23,210 bases of DNA from Cytophagales bacterium. GTDB taxonomy: Bacteria; Bacteroidota; Bacteroidia; Cytophagales; Cyclobacteriaceae. The notes under the pieces were generated by a model. That model saw nothing but the letters and a program-made list of their open reading frames with translations. It was not told the origin of the DNA and did not search any database. Every line of letters starts with the position of its first letter. Within the stretch, counting starts at the first letter, position 1. Shown here in pieces: positions 12,505-21,652 of this stretch. The DNA lies in NCBI GenBank assembly GCA_027317105.1, contig DAHVFH010000183.1:1-23210 (forward strand), written 5' to 3'. Position numbers and translations under genes: made by a program.

Positions 12505-13625
12505 CATTCTCCACTATCCCAGGCCTTGAAGAAGTAAAAAAACAACTGACCGGTTCGGTGCAGGCTAACCACATTGCACACGCTTTGCTCTTTGCCGGAA
12601 AACCAGGCGCATTGAATTTACCCTTGGCCCTTGCGTTTGCCAATTATTTACACTGCCAAAACAAAACGGAAAGCGATGCCTGCGGTACCTGCGCAGCTTG
12701 CAGCAAAAGCTCAAAATACGTTCACCCCGATACGCATTTTGTTTTTCCGCTGGGGAACATTAAAGGCGATAAAGACGGGGAACGGTTTCGTGCGGATATT
12801 TTAAAATCATGGAGAAGTTTTTTGGTCGAACAACCTTTTGGAGCCCTGGGCAATTGGATCAACTTTTACGGTGGGGAAGACAAACAAGCCTTGATTGCCC
12901 GTGAGGAAAGCAGAAATATTGTTCGGGCGCTTTCACTAAAACCCTTTGAAAGCATCAACAAAATAATGATCATCTGGTTGCCTGAATTAATGCACTCCTC
13001 AGCGGCCAATGGCATCTTGAAGATTTTGGAAGAGCCACCCGCCCACACTTTTTTTATTTTGGTAACTAACAGCGCGGAGCAATTGCTCCCCACGATTCTT
13101 TCACGGACACAAATTGTGCACGTGCCCTTATTGGCCGATGAAGAAGTGGAGGATTTCTTGAAAACTAACTATTCTTTTGACAAAGCCAAACAACGGGAAA
13201 TCGTGCAGTTGGCCGAAGGGGATTTGAACTTCGCTATTCAATTAACAGGAACAGAAGAAGATCACCATCAGGCACGCTTTATGGATTGGATGCGCACGTG
13301 CTTCAAAAAAGACTATGCAAAACTCATTGTCATGGCCGATGAGTTCCATCAATTAGACAAACTTGGTCAGCGCAACCTATTTCATTATGGGCTGGACATG
13401 ATGCGGGAAACGCTTTTACAAATTTCGGGAGCTACCAAAATGAGCCGCTTGAAAGGTGATGAGGAAACCTTCGTGCAAAATTTTAGCAAATACTTTTCGG
13501 TGCCTAAAATTGAAACCGCCAACCGACTTATCAGCGAAGCTTCTTATTTTTTAGATCGAAACGGTAGCGCCAAAATGATTTTCATGGATTTATCTTTACA
13601 GCTTTCTAAAACGATAAACCCCTAG
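12501..13625 (+). CDS. holB: DNA polymerase III delta' subunit
   Basis: This 374-aa clamp-loader subunit opens with GLEEVKKQLTGSV and HIAHALLFAGKPGA. The P-loop is degenerate (GKPGALNLPLALA, no GKT), as expected for the non-ATP-binding delta'. A zinc-finger cluster follows (DACGTCAACSKSSKYVHPD). The downstream region has KIMIIWLPELMHSSAANGIL, KILEEPPAHTFFILVT and TILSRTQ; the usual SRC motif reads SRT here. It helps load the sliding clamp during replication. The start overlaps the GlmU-like stop by ATGA. A large insertion after the zinc finger (HFVFPLGNIKGDKDGERF) is usual for Bacteroidota homologues, as far as I recall. Confidence 0.9.
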   Translation: MTFSTIPGLEEVKKQLTGSVQANHIAHALLFAGKPGALNLPLALAFANYLHCQNKTESDACGTCAACSKSSKYVHPDTHFVFPLGNIKGDKDGERFRADILKSWRSFLVEQPFGALGNWINFYGGEDKQALIAREESRNIVRALSLKPFESINKIMIIWLPELMHSSAANGILKILEEPPAHTFFILVTNSAEQLLPTILSRTQIVHVPLLADEEVEDFLKTNYSFDKAKQREIVQLAEGDLNFAIQLTGTEEDHHQARFMDWMRTCFKKDYAKLIVMADEFHQLDKLGQRNLFHYGLDMMRETLLQISGATKMSRLKGDEETFVQNFSKYFSVPKIETANRLISEASYFLDRNGSAKMIFMDLSLQLSKTINP

Positions 13626-13630
13626 TTTTG
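13623..13630 (+). promoter_or_regulatory. Possible -7 box before the cyclophilin gene
   Basis: TAGTTTTG matches TAnnTTTG and overlaps the holB stop codon, 19 bp before ATG 13650. No TTG stands at the expected -33 distance, so this may be a weak internal promoter or chance. Confidence 0.3.
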
Positions 13631-13649
13631 CTTTAATAATTCTTTGTAC

Positions 13650-14525
13650 ATGTTGAAAAAGCTTTTCTTCTTACTCGTACTTTCAACCCTTTTTTCTGCA
13701 AGTCAAGCTCAGAAAAAAGATGTGGTGATAACCATCAATACAAAATACGGCAATATGATGGCCGTCCTCTTTGACGAAACGCCAAAGCATAAAGCCAATT
13801 TCATCAAGTTGGTAAAAGAGCACTACTACGATAGCTTATTGTTCCATCGGGTGATTGCCGGTTATGTTATACAGGGTGGCGATCCGAATTCCAAAAAAGC
13901 TAAACCGGGCCAATTATTAGGAAGTGGTGGGCCGGGCTATACCATCGAAGCTGAAATCAATCCGAACTACTTTCACAAAAAAGGAGCGCTTGCTGCTGCG
14001 CGACTTGGCGATATAGAAAATCCTACGAAAGCTTCAAGTGGAAGTCAATTTTATATTGTGCAAGGAACCATCCTCATGGATGAAATCGCTAATGAATTGA
14101 AAATCGATCAACCCAAACTAAATATAGCCTTACAACAATTTGTAAATATGCCAGGGAACCAAGCTTATCGTGATACGCTCTCTAAACTTTATGCCGCTGG
14201 AAATCGTGAGGCGTTCAGGAAAAAAGTCTTTAGCCTTGCTGCGCGTTGTGAAAAGGAGACAGGAGTAAAAGTTATAAAAGAAGTATCACTGGAAAAAATT
14301 AAGACTTATACCACCGTTGGAGGAACGCCAGCCCTTGATGATGGATATACGGTGTTTGGCGAGATCATCAAAGGATTGGATGTGATCGACCGAATTGCCA
14401 TGGAAGAAAAAGACGGGGCTGATCGACCTAAAGAAGACGTCCTTATGTTCGTCACCGCAAAGGAACTATCGAAGAAAAAGATTACTAAACTTTATGGCTA
14501 TCATTATCCCGAAATAAAAAAATGA
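13650..14525 (+). CDS. Secreted cyclophilin-type peptidyl-prolyl isomerase
   Basis: This 291-aa protein starts with a signal peptide (MLKKLFFLLVLSTLFSASQA), so it acts in the periplasm or outside. The cyclophilin core is split: INTKYGNMMAVLFDETPKH, LLFHRVIAGYVIQGGDP and SSGSQFYIVQGT come first. Then about 75 mostly helical residues are inserted, and the domain closes with TTVGGTPALDDGYTVFGEII and GLDVIDRI. The catalytic Arg lies in FHRV and the Gln in IQGGDP. It speeds proline isomerisation in exported proteins. ATG 13650 was chosen over an upstream TTG at 13644. The stop overlaps the start of the following reductase as ATGA. Confidence 0.9.
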   Translation: MLKKLFFLLVLSTLFSASQAQKKDVVITINTKYGNMMAVLFDETPKHKANFIKLVKEHYYDSLLFHRVIAGYVIQGGDPNSKKAKPGQLLGSGGPGYTIEAEINPNYFHKKGALAAARLGDIENPTKASSGSQFYIVQGTILMDEIANELKIDQPKLNIALQQFVNMPGNQAYRDTLSKLYAAGNREAFRKKVFSLAARCEKETGVKVIKEVSLEKIKTYTTVGGTPALDDGYTVFGEIIKGLDVIDRIAMEEKDGADRPKEDVLMFVTAKELSKKKITKLYGYHYPEIKK

Positions 14526-15418
14526 GAATACTTGTAACTGGAAGCAACGGATTGCTGGGGCAAAAACTTGTAGAATTGATTTCGTCACAAATGGATCATC
14601 ACCTCATTGCAACCGCCAAATCCAAATTAGTAATCGATTTGCCAAAGGGAGAATTTCATTTTCTCGACATCACCAATTTTGAAGAGGCAGAAAAAGTAAT
14701 CCACAACACCAATCCTGACGCTATTATAAACACCGCAGCCATGACGCAAGTGGATCAATGCGAAACCGAAAAGGAAAAATGTTGGCTGAACAATGTAACC
14801 GCGGTGGAGAATTTAATCAGGGCAATTGCAGGCAAAAAAATACGACTCATTCATCTTTCCACCGACTTTATTTTTGATGGCCTACATGGCCCTTTAGATG
14901 AATTGGAAACACCGAATCCGCTAAGCTATTATGGAGAAAGCAAATGGGCAGCAGAGAAAGCCATTCTGAAAAGTAATATTGACTGGGCAATCCTTAGAAC
15001 TGTTTTGGTATTTGGCGTTACCAAAGACATGAGCCGATCGAACATTGTGCTATGGGTGAAGAAAAGCCTGACCGAAGGCAAGAAAATAAATGTGGTGAAC
15101 GACCAATGGCGTACGCCTACCTTGGCGGAAGACCTGGCAATGGGTTGCTCTCTGGCGGCAACAAAAAATGTACAAGGCATCTACCACATTTCCGGAAGTG
15201 AGATGATGACCCCTTACGCCATCGCCATGGCCACAGCTGATTTCTTTGGGCTGGATAAGTCATTAATTACCGAAACCGATTCAACAAAATTTACCCAGCC
15301 AGCCAAACGACCCGCTAAGACGGGATTTATTATTGAAAAAGCAAAGAAGGAATTGGGGTATAAACCGCATTCTTTTAGAGACGGTCTGGCGCTAATAGCG
15401 AAGCAAATTGGCGAATAG
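14522..15418 (+). CDS. RmlD-like NAD-dependent sugar epimerase/reductase
   Basis: This 298-aa extended short-chain dehydrogenase has the cofactor motif TGSNGLLGQK (residues 6-15), TAAMTQVDQCE (71-81), HLSTDFIFDG (111-120) and the catalytic Tyr137-x3-Lys141 in YYGESKWAAEKA. These are features of the RmlD substrate-binding family, whose best-known member reduces dTDP-4-dehydrorhamnose to dTDP-L-rhamnose. No other rhamnose genes are nearby, so the exact sugar substrate is open. Related proteins reduce other nucleotide sugars or act in unrelated pathways. It is the last gene of the GlmU-like/holB/cyclophilin group and converges with the dihydroorotase-like gene 17 bp away. Confidence 0.82.
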   Translation: MRILVTGSNGLLGQKLVELISSQMDHHLIATAKSKLVIDLPKGEFHFLDITNFEEAEKVIHNTNPDAIINTAAMTQVDQCETEKEKCWLNNVTAVENLIRAIAGKKIRLIHLSTDFIFDGLHGPLDELETPNPLSYYGESKWAAEKAILKSNIDWAILRTVLVFGVTKDMSRSNIVLWVKKSLTEGKKINVVNDQWRTPTLAEDLAMGCSLAATKNVQGIYHISGSEMMTPYAIAMATADFFGLDKSLITETDSTKFTQPAKRPAKTGFIIEKAKKELGYKPHSFRDGLALIAKQIGE

Positions 15419-15435
15419 TAATATGCCGATATTGG

Positions 15436-16698
15436 TTAATCTTCTAACCGCATTTTACCATTATTAAAAACTGCTACGGCCTTTCCTTTCAACTTCTTAT
15501 AAAGCCAAGGTGAGTTTTTTGATTTGGAGAGATTGTTTCCCGCTTTGAACTCCCACGGTGCATTCGGATCAAATAATGTCAGGTTTGCTTTTTCGTCTAC
15601 GTCAATTTTGGGGATTTCGAGTTGAAGGAGATGTCGTGGTGCCTCCGCAATTTTAAGAATCAACGCCTCCAATTTTATTTCCTCAGCAAGTGCGGTCAGC
15701 TGCGAAGCAAACGTCTGTAAATTAATCATTCCAAATTCAGCCTGATCAAATTCCAAAAACTTACTCTCATCATCGATTGGTATGTGACCGCTGCACAATA
15801 CATCAATGGTGTCATCTGCCAGGCCTTTCAACAAAGCATCGGCATCTTCCTGTTCCCGGAGTGGAGGATTGGTTTTGTAATTCGTATCAAAATTTTTCAA
15901 TTGATCATCAAGGAATAGCGCTTGAAATCCCGTGATGTCGCAGCTTACGTTCAATCCCTTTTTCTTGGCCGCACGGATAAGGTTCACGCTTCTGGTCGAG
16001 GATATTCTGGAAAAGTGCAATCGCCCTCCTGCGTATTCCAATAATTTTAAATTCCTACTCACTGCTATTTCTTCGGCAATTCGCGGCATACCTTTTAGGC
16101 CAAGAGAAGCGCTTTGCGGTCCTTCGTGCATTTGTCCGAATAGGTCGAGCCAAATATCTTCGGGATGGTCGATTAATAACCCATCAAACTTTTGTAAATA
16201 CTGCAAGGATTTTAGAAAAATATCGGTATGCCAGAGCGGCTTCAAACCGTCTGTGAACGCCACCGCTCCCGCTTCATGAAGATCAATCATGTCGGTTAGC
16301 TCTTCACCTTTACAATTTTTAGTAACTGCTGATAGAGGATGGATTTGCACCAAACGAGTATCGTTATTCTGAAGGATGTAGCTTACTTCATTTTTGGTTT
16401 GAATGGCAGGATGCGTATTTGGTAAAACGGCTAGTTCTGTAAACCCTCCTGCCGCTGCGGTGTTGGCCAATGAATTTAAATCTTCGCGCTGCTCAAGTCC
16501 TGGATCCCCTACGAATGTACCAAGGTCAAACCATCCGGCACTCAAAAACATTCCCTCCGCATCGATTATCTTGTCCGCCTGATAATTTTTGTCGCCAATC
16601 TCACCGACCCGTCCGTTGGTAATTAGCACATTTTTTTTCTTAAGATGAAAAGGCGAAGCCGAGTTGACAATGCGTGGCGATTGAAGTAAAATTTTCAT
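15436..16698 (-). CDS. Dihydroorotase homologue lacking metal-binding residues (pseudo-DHOase)
   Basis: This 420-aa member of the amidohydrolase fold starts MKILLQSPRIVNSASPFHLK; ATG 16698 is preferred to the TTG at 16704. Overall it resembles dihydroorotase: GFTELAVLPNTHPAIQTKNE, GAVAFTDGLKP, IDHPED, LEYAGGRLHFSRISS, CDITGFQALFLDD, TNPPLRE. The metal site is altered. The usual DxHxH appears as D58-L-G-T-F62, and the late motif normally ending D-H-A-P reads CSGHIP. It is therefore unlikely to catalyse the pyrimidine-ring closure. Known non-catalytic dihydroorotases support assembly of aspartate transcarbamoylase, a possible role here. It lies 36 bp after the BatA-like gene on the same strand. 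Confidence 0.82.
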   Translation of the reverse strand: MKILLQSPRIVNSASPFHLKKKNVLITNGRVGEIGDKNYQADKIIDAEGMFLSAGWFDLGTFVGDPGLEQREDLNSLANTAAAGGFTELAVLPNTHPAIQTKNEVSYILQNNDTRLVQIHPLSAVTKNCKGEELTDMIDLHEAGAVAFTDGLKPLWHTDIFLKSLQYLQKFDGLLIDHPEDIWLDLFGQMHEGPQSASLGLKGMPRIAEEIAVSRNLKLLEYAGGRLHFSRISSTRSVNLIRAAKKKGLNVSCDITGFQALFLDDQLKNFDTNYKTNPPLREQEDADALLKGLADDTIDVLCSGHIPIDDESKFLEFDQAEFGMINLQTFASQLTALAEEIKLEALILKIAEAPRHLLQLEIPKIDVDEKANLTLFDPNAPWEFKAGNNLSKSKNSPWLYKKLKGKAVAVFNNGKMRLED

Positions 16699-16734
16699 CG
16701 GCAATCTTTTTTTTTTAACTATTTATCCTCCTAT

Positions 16735-18705
16735 CTATTTCAAAAACCTGATTAAAAGAACCTCCACCAGTAAAAATGCCAAAGCCAAAAGAATTGCATA
16801 TTTCCACAATGGCTTGCCCAAATATCTTTCTTTTAATTCAGTACCGAAAGTCTCTCCTGAATTGGCTTCAAAAATTGAAATATTGGCCTTTCCACCCAGT
16901 GCTGCTTTCACCTCATCACCTGACATCTGAAGAAGGATGGACTCTTTTTTATCGGCATCAAAAGCGATAAGGCCGATGGTATCCTTTTTGTTTGTCACTT
17001 TATAAAACCCAGCAGACAAAGCATATTTCGGTAAATCCAGCAATATCCTTCCGTTGATTTTACGCTGCGAGGGGATAAATTCCTGATTGCCCACCAGCCT
17101 CACAGACGCCTCACTTATGGCACTATCCGATGGGATAATGATTGTAGAGGAAGTTAACGAATAATAGAGTGGCTGTTCTGCTTTCTTTCCCGAAGCAGCT
17201 ATCCGGTACATCACTGGTACAAATAAGGCATTACTGAAAAAATCAGTGAAACTTTTATCCAGTGGACTAGCCAGAATGAATGTTTTACCAAATTGAGAGA
17301 GAAATGGTCGGTTATTTTTAAATTTAAGAATAGCCGAACGATCATCTCCCCAACCAATTAGCCCCTTCGCTTGAGGCATAGCCATCGATGAATTCTTGTC
17401 TTCAAATACATTGGCAAAAAATGGATTTAGAAAATCAGGCATATCCAACGAAGCGATTTCCAAGGCAGAATTTTTTTCAAGTGGCAATGGCAACAATTTT
17501 TTATAAGACGCTACGTCCGGTTGCAATCCAGGTATGAGGAGCATTGCGCCAAAATCCTTTTGATAAGAATTAATGGCGGTCGCCAAATCGTCCTCAATCC
17601 GATCGACCCCATTCACCACAATCAAGTCGGCATTGGCAAGCAAGCTGTAATTCAAATTGGAGGTATTGAAGCTGCTGAAAGTAAAAAGATCTTTATTGCC
17701 AAAACACTTTTCAATATAGGTTGACTGTGAACTTGTTTTTATTTCAAGCACATTAAGTTTGGAAGTATAGTTCAGTGTAAAATAAAACTCATTATCAAAG
17801 CTGATCGGGAAATCGCTAAAACTGACAACAGCTTGATTGTTTCCTTTTAGGCCTGCCGCAATATCGAATGGAACTTCTGTGAAGCCATTGGGGCTTATGG
17901 CAATAGAGGTCGAGGCTGCCTGCACCGAATTGATAGAAAGTTTGACGATCAATCCTTCTACCTTTTTATTCCCTGCGTTTTGAAGACGGATTTTAATTGT
18001 ATTCTTTTCTCCGCCAATGGTAAATGGGTTCGCTAAATAAATCGAATCGACAAATACATTTTGGAATTTTTCTAGAACCAATGGGATCAAATGGATTTGA
18101 GCCGATGCATCAATTTTATTTACTTCTCCAAAAGTCGATTTTTGAAAATCCGACAACCAAAACACGGGCAACTGCTTTTCCCGTATCCTATTGATAATTT
18201 CAGCCGCACTCCTGCTTATGGCGGACAGTTTGACTTGAGCAAGTAGGTCTGTAACTTCTGTTCGAGATTTAAATGAATTTGAAAAGGGTGAGAATTCATT
18301 GGTAATCAACTGTATTCTCGTTGATGCGGGAAATAGATCAACGATGTTTTGGGCTCTACGGACTGCCTCATCCAACGCTCTTGTCTTCTCTTCTATTGGA
18401 GTGGCCATGCTAAACGAATTATCAAGATAAATGACCACACGCTGTTGATTTACTATCTCTTCTCTAGCTGGCAGAAAGGGTTGTGCGAAAGCCATTACGA
18501 GAAAAAATAGAAATAACAGGCGAGAAGCAAGTACTAGATATTGTTTAAGCTTACGCTTTTGGGTGGTCTCTTCCTTCACTTGCTTCAGAAAACGAGTATT
18601 GGAAAAGTAGACCCGAATGGTTTTCCTGAAATTGAATAGATGAATAACGATTGGAGTAGCGAGGGCGAATAAAGCCCACAAGAAAGATGGATACAACAAA
18701 CTCAT
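16735..18705 (-). CDS. BatA-type membrane protein with von Willebrand A domain
   Basis: This 656-aa protein begins with the BatA N-terminal module: a first helix (SLLYPSFLWALFALATPIVI), a cytoplasmic loop with FNFRKTIRVYFSNTRFLKQV, and a second helix near residues 58-76. A von Willebrand A domain follows with the metal-ion site DNSFSM (95-100). A long periplasmic beta-rich part leads to one C-terminal helix (LWKYAILLALAFLLVEVLLI). Bacteroidota Bat proteins are linked to aerotolerance and envelope stress, but the exact role is unsettled. No MoxR ATPase, usual partner of vWA proteins, is in the window. Downstream on the same strand is the dihydroorotase-like gene, likely in the same transcript. 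Confidence 0.82.
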   Translation of the reverse strand: MSLLYPSFLWALFALATPIVIHLFNFRKTIRVYFSNTRFLKQVKEETTQKRKLKQYLVLASRLLFLFFLVMAFAQPFLPAREEIVNQQRVVIYLDNSFSMATPIEEKTRALDEAVRRAQNIVDLFPASTRIQLITNEFSPFSNSFKSRTEVTDLLAQVKLSAISRSAAEIINRIREKQLPVFWLSDFQKSTFGEVNKIDASAQIHLIPLVLEKFQNVFVDSIYLANPFTIGGEKNTIKIRLQNAGNKKVEGLIVKLSINSVQAASTSIAISPNGFTEVPFDIAAGLKGNNQAVVSFSDFPISFDNEFYFTLNYTSKLNVLEIKTSSQSTYIEKCFGNKDLFTFSSFNTSNLNYSLLANADLIVVNGVDRIEDDLATAINSYQKDFGAMLLIPGLQPDVASYKKLLPLPLEKNSALEIASLDMPDFLNPFFANVFEDKNSSMAMPQAKGLIGWGDDRSAILKFKNNRPFLSQFGKTFILASPLDKSFTDFFSNALFVPVMYRIAASGKKAEQPLYYSLTSSTIIIPSDSAISEASVRLVGNQEFIPSQRKINGRILLDLPKYALSAGFYKVTNKKDTIGLIAFDADKKESILLQMSGDEVKAALGGKANISIFEANSGETFGTELKERYLGKPLWKYAILLALAFLLVEVLLIRFLK

Positions 18706-18859
18706 CGCGGTAAGTTACAACAGGCGAACGAATTTTTTAATCTTTTTGGGCTAATGAGATTTAATTAGTCACCTGATCAGCGCCCTAAGTGTTCGGCCTG
18801 CAATTGGGAAGTTTGTTGCGTTCCAAAATTTCATATTCTTAAGATTTGATTCAAATCAG

Positions 18860-19972
18860 TCAAAAGCTCTCGGCAAAGCCTAAATAAAAATAGCCCGAAT
18901 AATGAGGGTCACCCAGCGCATAATCAAGGCGCAAGTTCAGCTTTTCTCGCTTATTCACCTTAACCCGAATTCCCGCACCATAAGAATAATGTAATCCGTC
19001 CAAATTGACGGAGGCGGGGTTATACACTTTCCCTAACCCAGCGAAGGCAACAACGCCAAAGCGCTTATACACCGGCATTCGGTATTCAGTTTGAAAGGCG
19101 GTCAGGTAATTATCGCGCAAACGGCCACGATAGTAACCCCGCATAATTGTGGCTCCTCCCAATTCCGCTAACTCATTAATGGGGGCATCTCCTTTTACAA
19201 AAAGCCCAAACAATTGCATGGCGAGAATATTTCGTTTCTTTGGATTTACGTTAAAATATTTACGCAAATCAAAATAGATACGATGATAGCTAACCGTACC
19301 ACCAAGGGCCTTGGAGTAAACCGAGTACCGTAAATCCCAATAAAATCCTTTGCTTGGATTAACTATGTTGTCCCGTTCATCCCAGCTCAGGGCGGGGCCT
19401 AAACCAATCGATGAAGATCCATTGTAACCGACAGGTTTTTCCTTTTCTAATAATCCACCTGGCTGCCGATGCACATTAAAATATTGGAGTGCCCTGGTTT
19501 CAATCCCAACGAATAATCTTTTTTGACTAAAAACCCTCCGGCCAAAACGATTTTCCCAACCTAGCAAATCATAGGTTAATTTTTCACGATTGCTGGACGG
19601 GGTATTGTTTCCTCGACCCCAATAATAATCTCGAAAACGAATTAGTTCCTCACCAAACCCCTCAAAACGGTATTTTTCATTAGCTGTAAAAATAGTATAG
19701 CGGGGAACCATGATGAACTGATGCCAGGTAGTGTAAAGCAGTGCTAATTCTGCATTCGAGGTTCGTGTGGGCCTTTCAGTTTGTTTGCTTTTCCAAAGGG
19801 TTATTCCTAATGCACCCAGTCCCAAATGCGTTTCGGGCGTGACAACAAAAATCGGAAGTAAAATCTTACGTAAGTTCCTTGATGTGTCGGAATAGAACCT
19901 GAATTTTTGACCGACACCAGGCATGGACAAAGCGGTGGCCAAAAAAAAAGCGAGAAGAAATCTTAAACTCAA
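18860..19972 (-). CDS. Omp85-family outer membrane beta-barrel
   Basis: This 370-aa protein has a signal peptide (LRFLLAFFLATALSMPGVGQ) and a C-terminal Omp85/bacterial surface antigen barrel. Typical features are LGPALSWDERDNIVNPSKGF, the conserved MRGYYRGRLRD motif near the lid loop, and a final phenylalanine (GYFYLGFAESF). No POTRA domains precede the barrel, so it is much shorter than BamA or TamA. It belongs to the short group of unknown transport role. The start is uncertain: the only nearby in-frame codon is TTG at 19972, an in-frame stop lies about 30 bp upstream, and the next Met (residue 17) is at the end of the signal. TTG is accepted because it keeps the signal peptide. Confidence 0.82.
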   Translation of the reverse strand: MSLRFLLAFFLATALSMPGVGQKFRFYSDTSRNLRKILLPIFVVTPETHLGLGALGITLWKSKQTERPTRTSNAELALLYTTWHQFIMVPRYTIFTANEKYRFEGFGEELIRFRDYYWGRGNNTPSSNREKLTYDLLGWENRFGRRVFSQKRLFVGIETRALQYFNVHRQPGGLLEKEKPVGYNGSSSIGLGPALSWDERDNIVNPSKGFYWDLRYSVYSKALGGTVSYHRIYFDLRKYFNVNPKKRNILAMQLFGLFVKGDAPINELAELGGATIMRGYYRGRLRDNYLTAFQTEYRMPVYKRFGVVAFAGLGKVYNPASVNLDGLHYSYGAGIRVKVNKREKLNLRLDYALGDPHYSGYFYLGFAESF

Positions 19973-20218
19973 TCGGGCGGTATTTCGACCCCAAATTATT
20001 CAAAAGAATCGAGTCAGCTAATTTTATTTTTCTGATTTGCAATTGATGGATGTGCCGGTTACCTCGTGTATAATGCCCCAGATGGTCTTGCACAAAAACG
20101 ATGATGGTTGTCCCTTGGGCAGTCTTATTGATTAATCTGGCTGGATAGAACTAATCGCTCACGCTACCCTATCATAAACCGGTAATTAACAACAACGGAA
20201 ACGATTAAACTTAATTGA
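19973..20218. other. 246-bp spacer between dnaA and the Omp85 gene
   Basis: No terminator, promoter matching TAnnTTTG, RNA gene or DnaA box was found here. The minus strand has an open frame from 20150 to 19866 (ATG 20093), overlapping the first 107 bp of the Omp85 gene. Its product is basic and His-rich, and I recognise no family. It is treated as unproven. Confidence 0.5.
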
Positions 20219-21652
20219 TTAAGCAGACATCCGTGACTTAAATTTCTTGGTTAATTCATCCACGCTATTCTTAAAGTTAGAATCCACTTTCATCATATCT
20301 TCTACCGATTCGAGTGCATGAATAACCGTACTGTGATCTCGGCCACCAAAATTTTCGCCTATCAATGCCAGGGTTAACTGTGTGTAGCGTTTACAAAAAT
20401 ACATGGCTGTTTGGCGAGGAATTACAATTTCACGTTTCTTCACTTTCCCCTTCATTTGTTCCGTTCCTACTTTGAAAAAATCAGCTACAGTCTTTTGAAT
20501 ATAATCCACACTTACATCGCTCTGAATTTCTTTGATAATATTTTTCAGGACTTCTTTGGCAAGGTCAAGGTCAATATTTCTTTTCAATAAAGTAGCATGG
20601 AAAAGCAACGAGTTTAGCACGCCCTCCATGTCCCTGAGATTGGTATCAACACTGTAGGCAAGGTACTCAGCTACCTCCTTGGGGATTTCAATACCATCAG
20701 ATTGCATTTTATTATTGATGATGGCCAACTTCGTTTCAAAATCAGGTTCCTGTAAATCCGCAGTGAGTCCCCATTTGAAGCGGGAAAGCAAACGTTCCTG
20801 AAAGCCCTTTAAATCACGAGGAGGGCAATCGCTGGTCATAATGATCTGCTTACCCGATTGATGAAGTTGATTAAAAATATTAAAGAATATTTCTTGGGTT
20901 TTTTCACGACCGGCCAAAAACTGCACGTCATCCAGAATAAGTAAGTCAACTTGCAAATAGAAATTTTGGAACTCCTGCATTTTTAAATTTTGCAAGGCGT
21001 TCAAAAACTGATTGGTAAAATCGTTCTGATCAACATAAAGCACCACCTTGTCGGGCATGTTCTTTTTTATCTCGTTGCCAATGGCTTGGATCAAATGCGT
21101 TTTGCCTACACCCACACCACCATAAAGCATCAATGGATTAAATGAAGTTGTCCCTGGCTTTTTTGCCACTGCCACACCAGCTGAACGTGCCAACCGATTA
21201 CAATCACCTTCAACGAAATTATCAAAAAGATAATTTGGATTAAGGCGTGAATTGACCGTGCGTGGATCAAGTGCTTTGTAGGCAAAGGGAGAATAATCTG
21301 CCGAAGGGCCATTGCCATTCAAGGGCTGGATATTTTTCTTTATGCCATGGCCATTTGGGTAATTCACCATGACAGGCGGATTTTGTTGGTTGCCACTATC
21401 TACTACCACGGAATACTCCAATCGACCATTCTCGCCCAAAACCTGGCGTACTGCTTTTTTCAACACGGGCACATAATTTTCTTCTAGCCATTCGTAAAAA
21501 AATTGTGAGGGCACCTGAATAGTCAACACGTCATTTTCATTTCGAACCGGAACGATCGGCTTAAACCAGGTATTAAAACTTTGCTCGTCCACATTTAGCT
21601 TGATGATTTCGAGACAATCGGTCCAGATCGTGGTGGTAGTGGCTACTTCCAT
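20219..21652 (-). CDS. dnaA: Chromosomal replication initiator DnaA
   Basis: This 477-aa protein shows all four domains. Domain I (about 8-85) includes QSFNTWFKPIVPV. A Asn/Pro/Gly-rich linker (about 86-130) follows. The AAA+ domain has Walker A GGVGVGKT (178-185), Walker B LLILDD (237-242), and the segment TSDCPPRDLKGFQERLLSRF. Domain IV ends with VIPRQTAMYFCKRYT and the DNA-recognition motif GGRDHSTVIHALES. It melts the origin to start replication. It is transcribed away from the methylmalonyl-CoA mutase genes. The 265-bp spacer upstream shows no clear TTATCCACA-type box, so the origin is probably elsewhere. Confidence 0.97.
   Translation of the reverse strand: MEVATTTTIWTDCLEIIKLNVDEQSFNTWFKPIVPVRNENDVLTIQVPSQFFYEWLEENYVPVLKKAVRQVLGENGRLEYSVVVDSGNQQNPPVMVNYPNGHGIKKNIQPLNGNGPSADYSPFAYKALDPRTVNSRLNPNYLFDNFVEGDCNRLARSAGVAVAKKPGTTSFNPLMLYGGVGVGKTHLIQAIGNEIKKNMPDKVVLYVDQNDFTNQFLNALQNLKMQEFQNFYLQVDLLILDDVQFLAGREKTQEIFFNIFNQLHQSGKQIIMTSDCPPRDLKGFQERLLSRFKWGLTADLQEPDFETKLAIINNKMQSDGIEIPKEVAEYLAYSVDTNLRDMEGVLNSLLFHATLLKRNIDLDLAKEVLKNIIKEIQSDVSVDYIQKTVADFFKVGTEQMKGKVKKREIVIPRQTAMYFCKRYTQLTLALIGENFGGRDHSTVIHALESVEDMMKVDSNFKNSVDELTKKFKSRMSA

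Noticed and set aside
18843..18857. GATTTGA-T-TCAAATC perfect palindrome after the Omp85 gene
   Set aside because: The arms leave a one-base centre and no T-run follows, so it is not a terminator. It could be an operator, but nothing else supports that.
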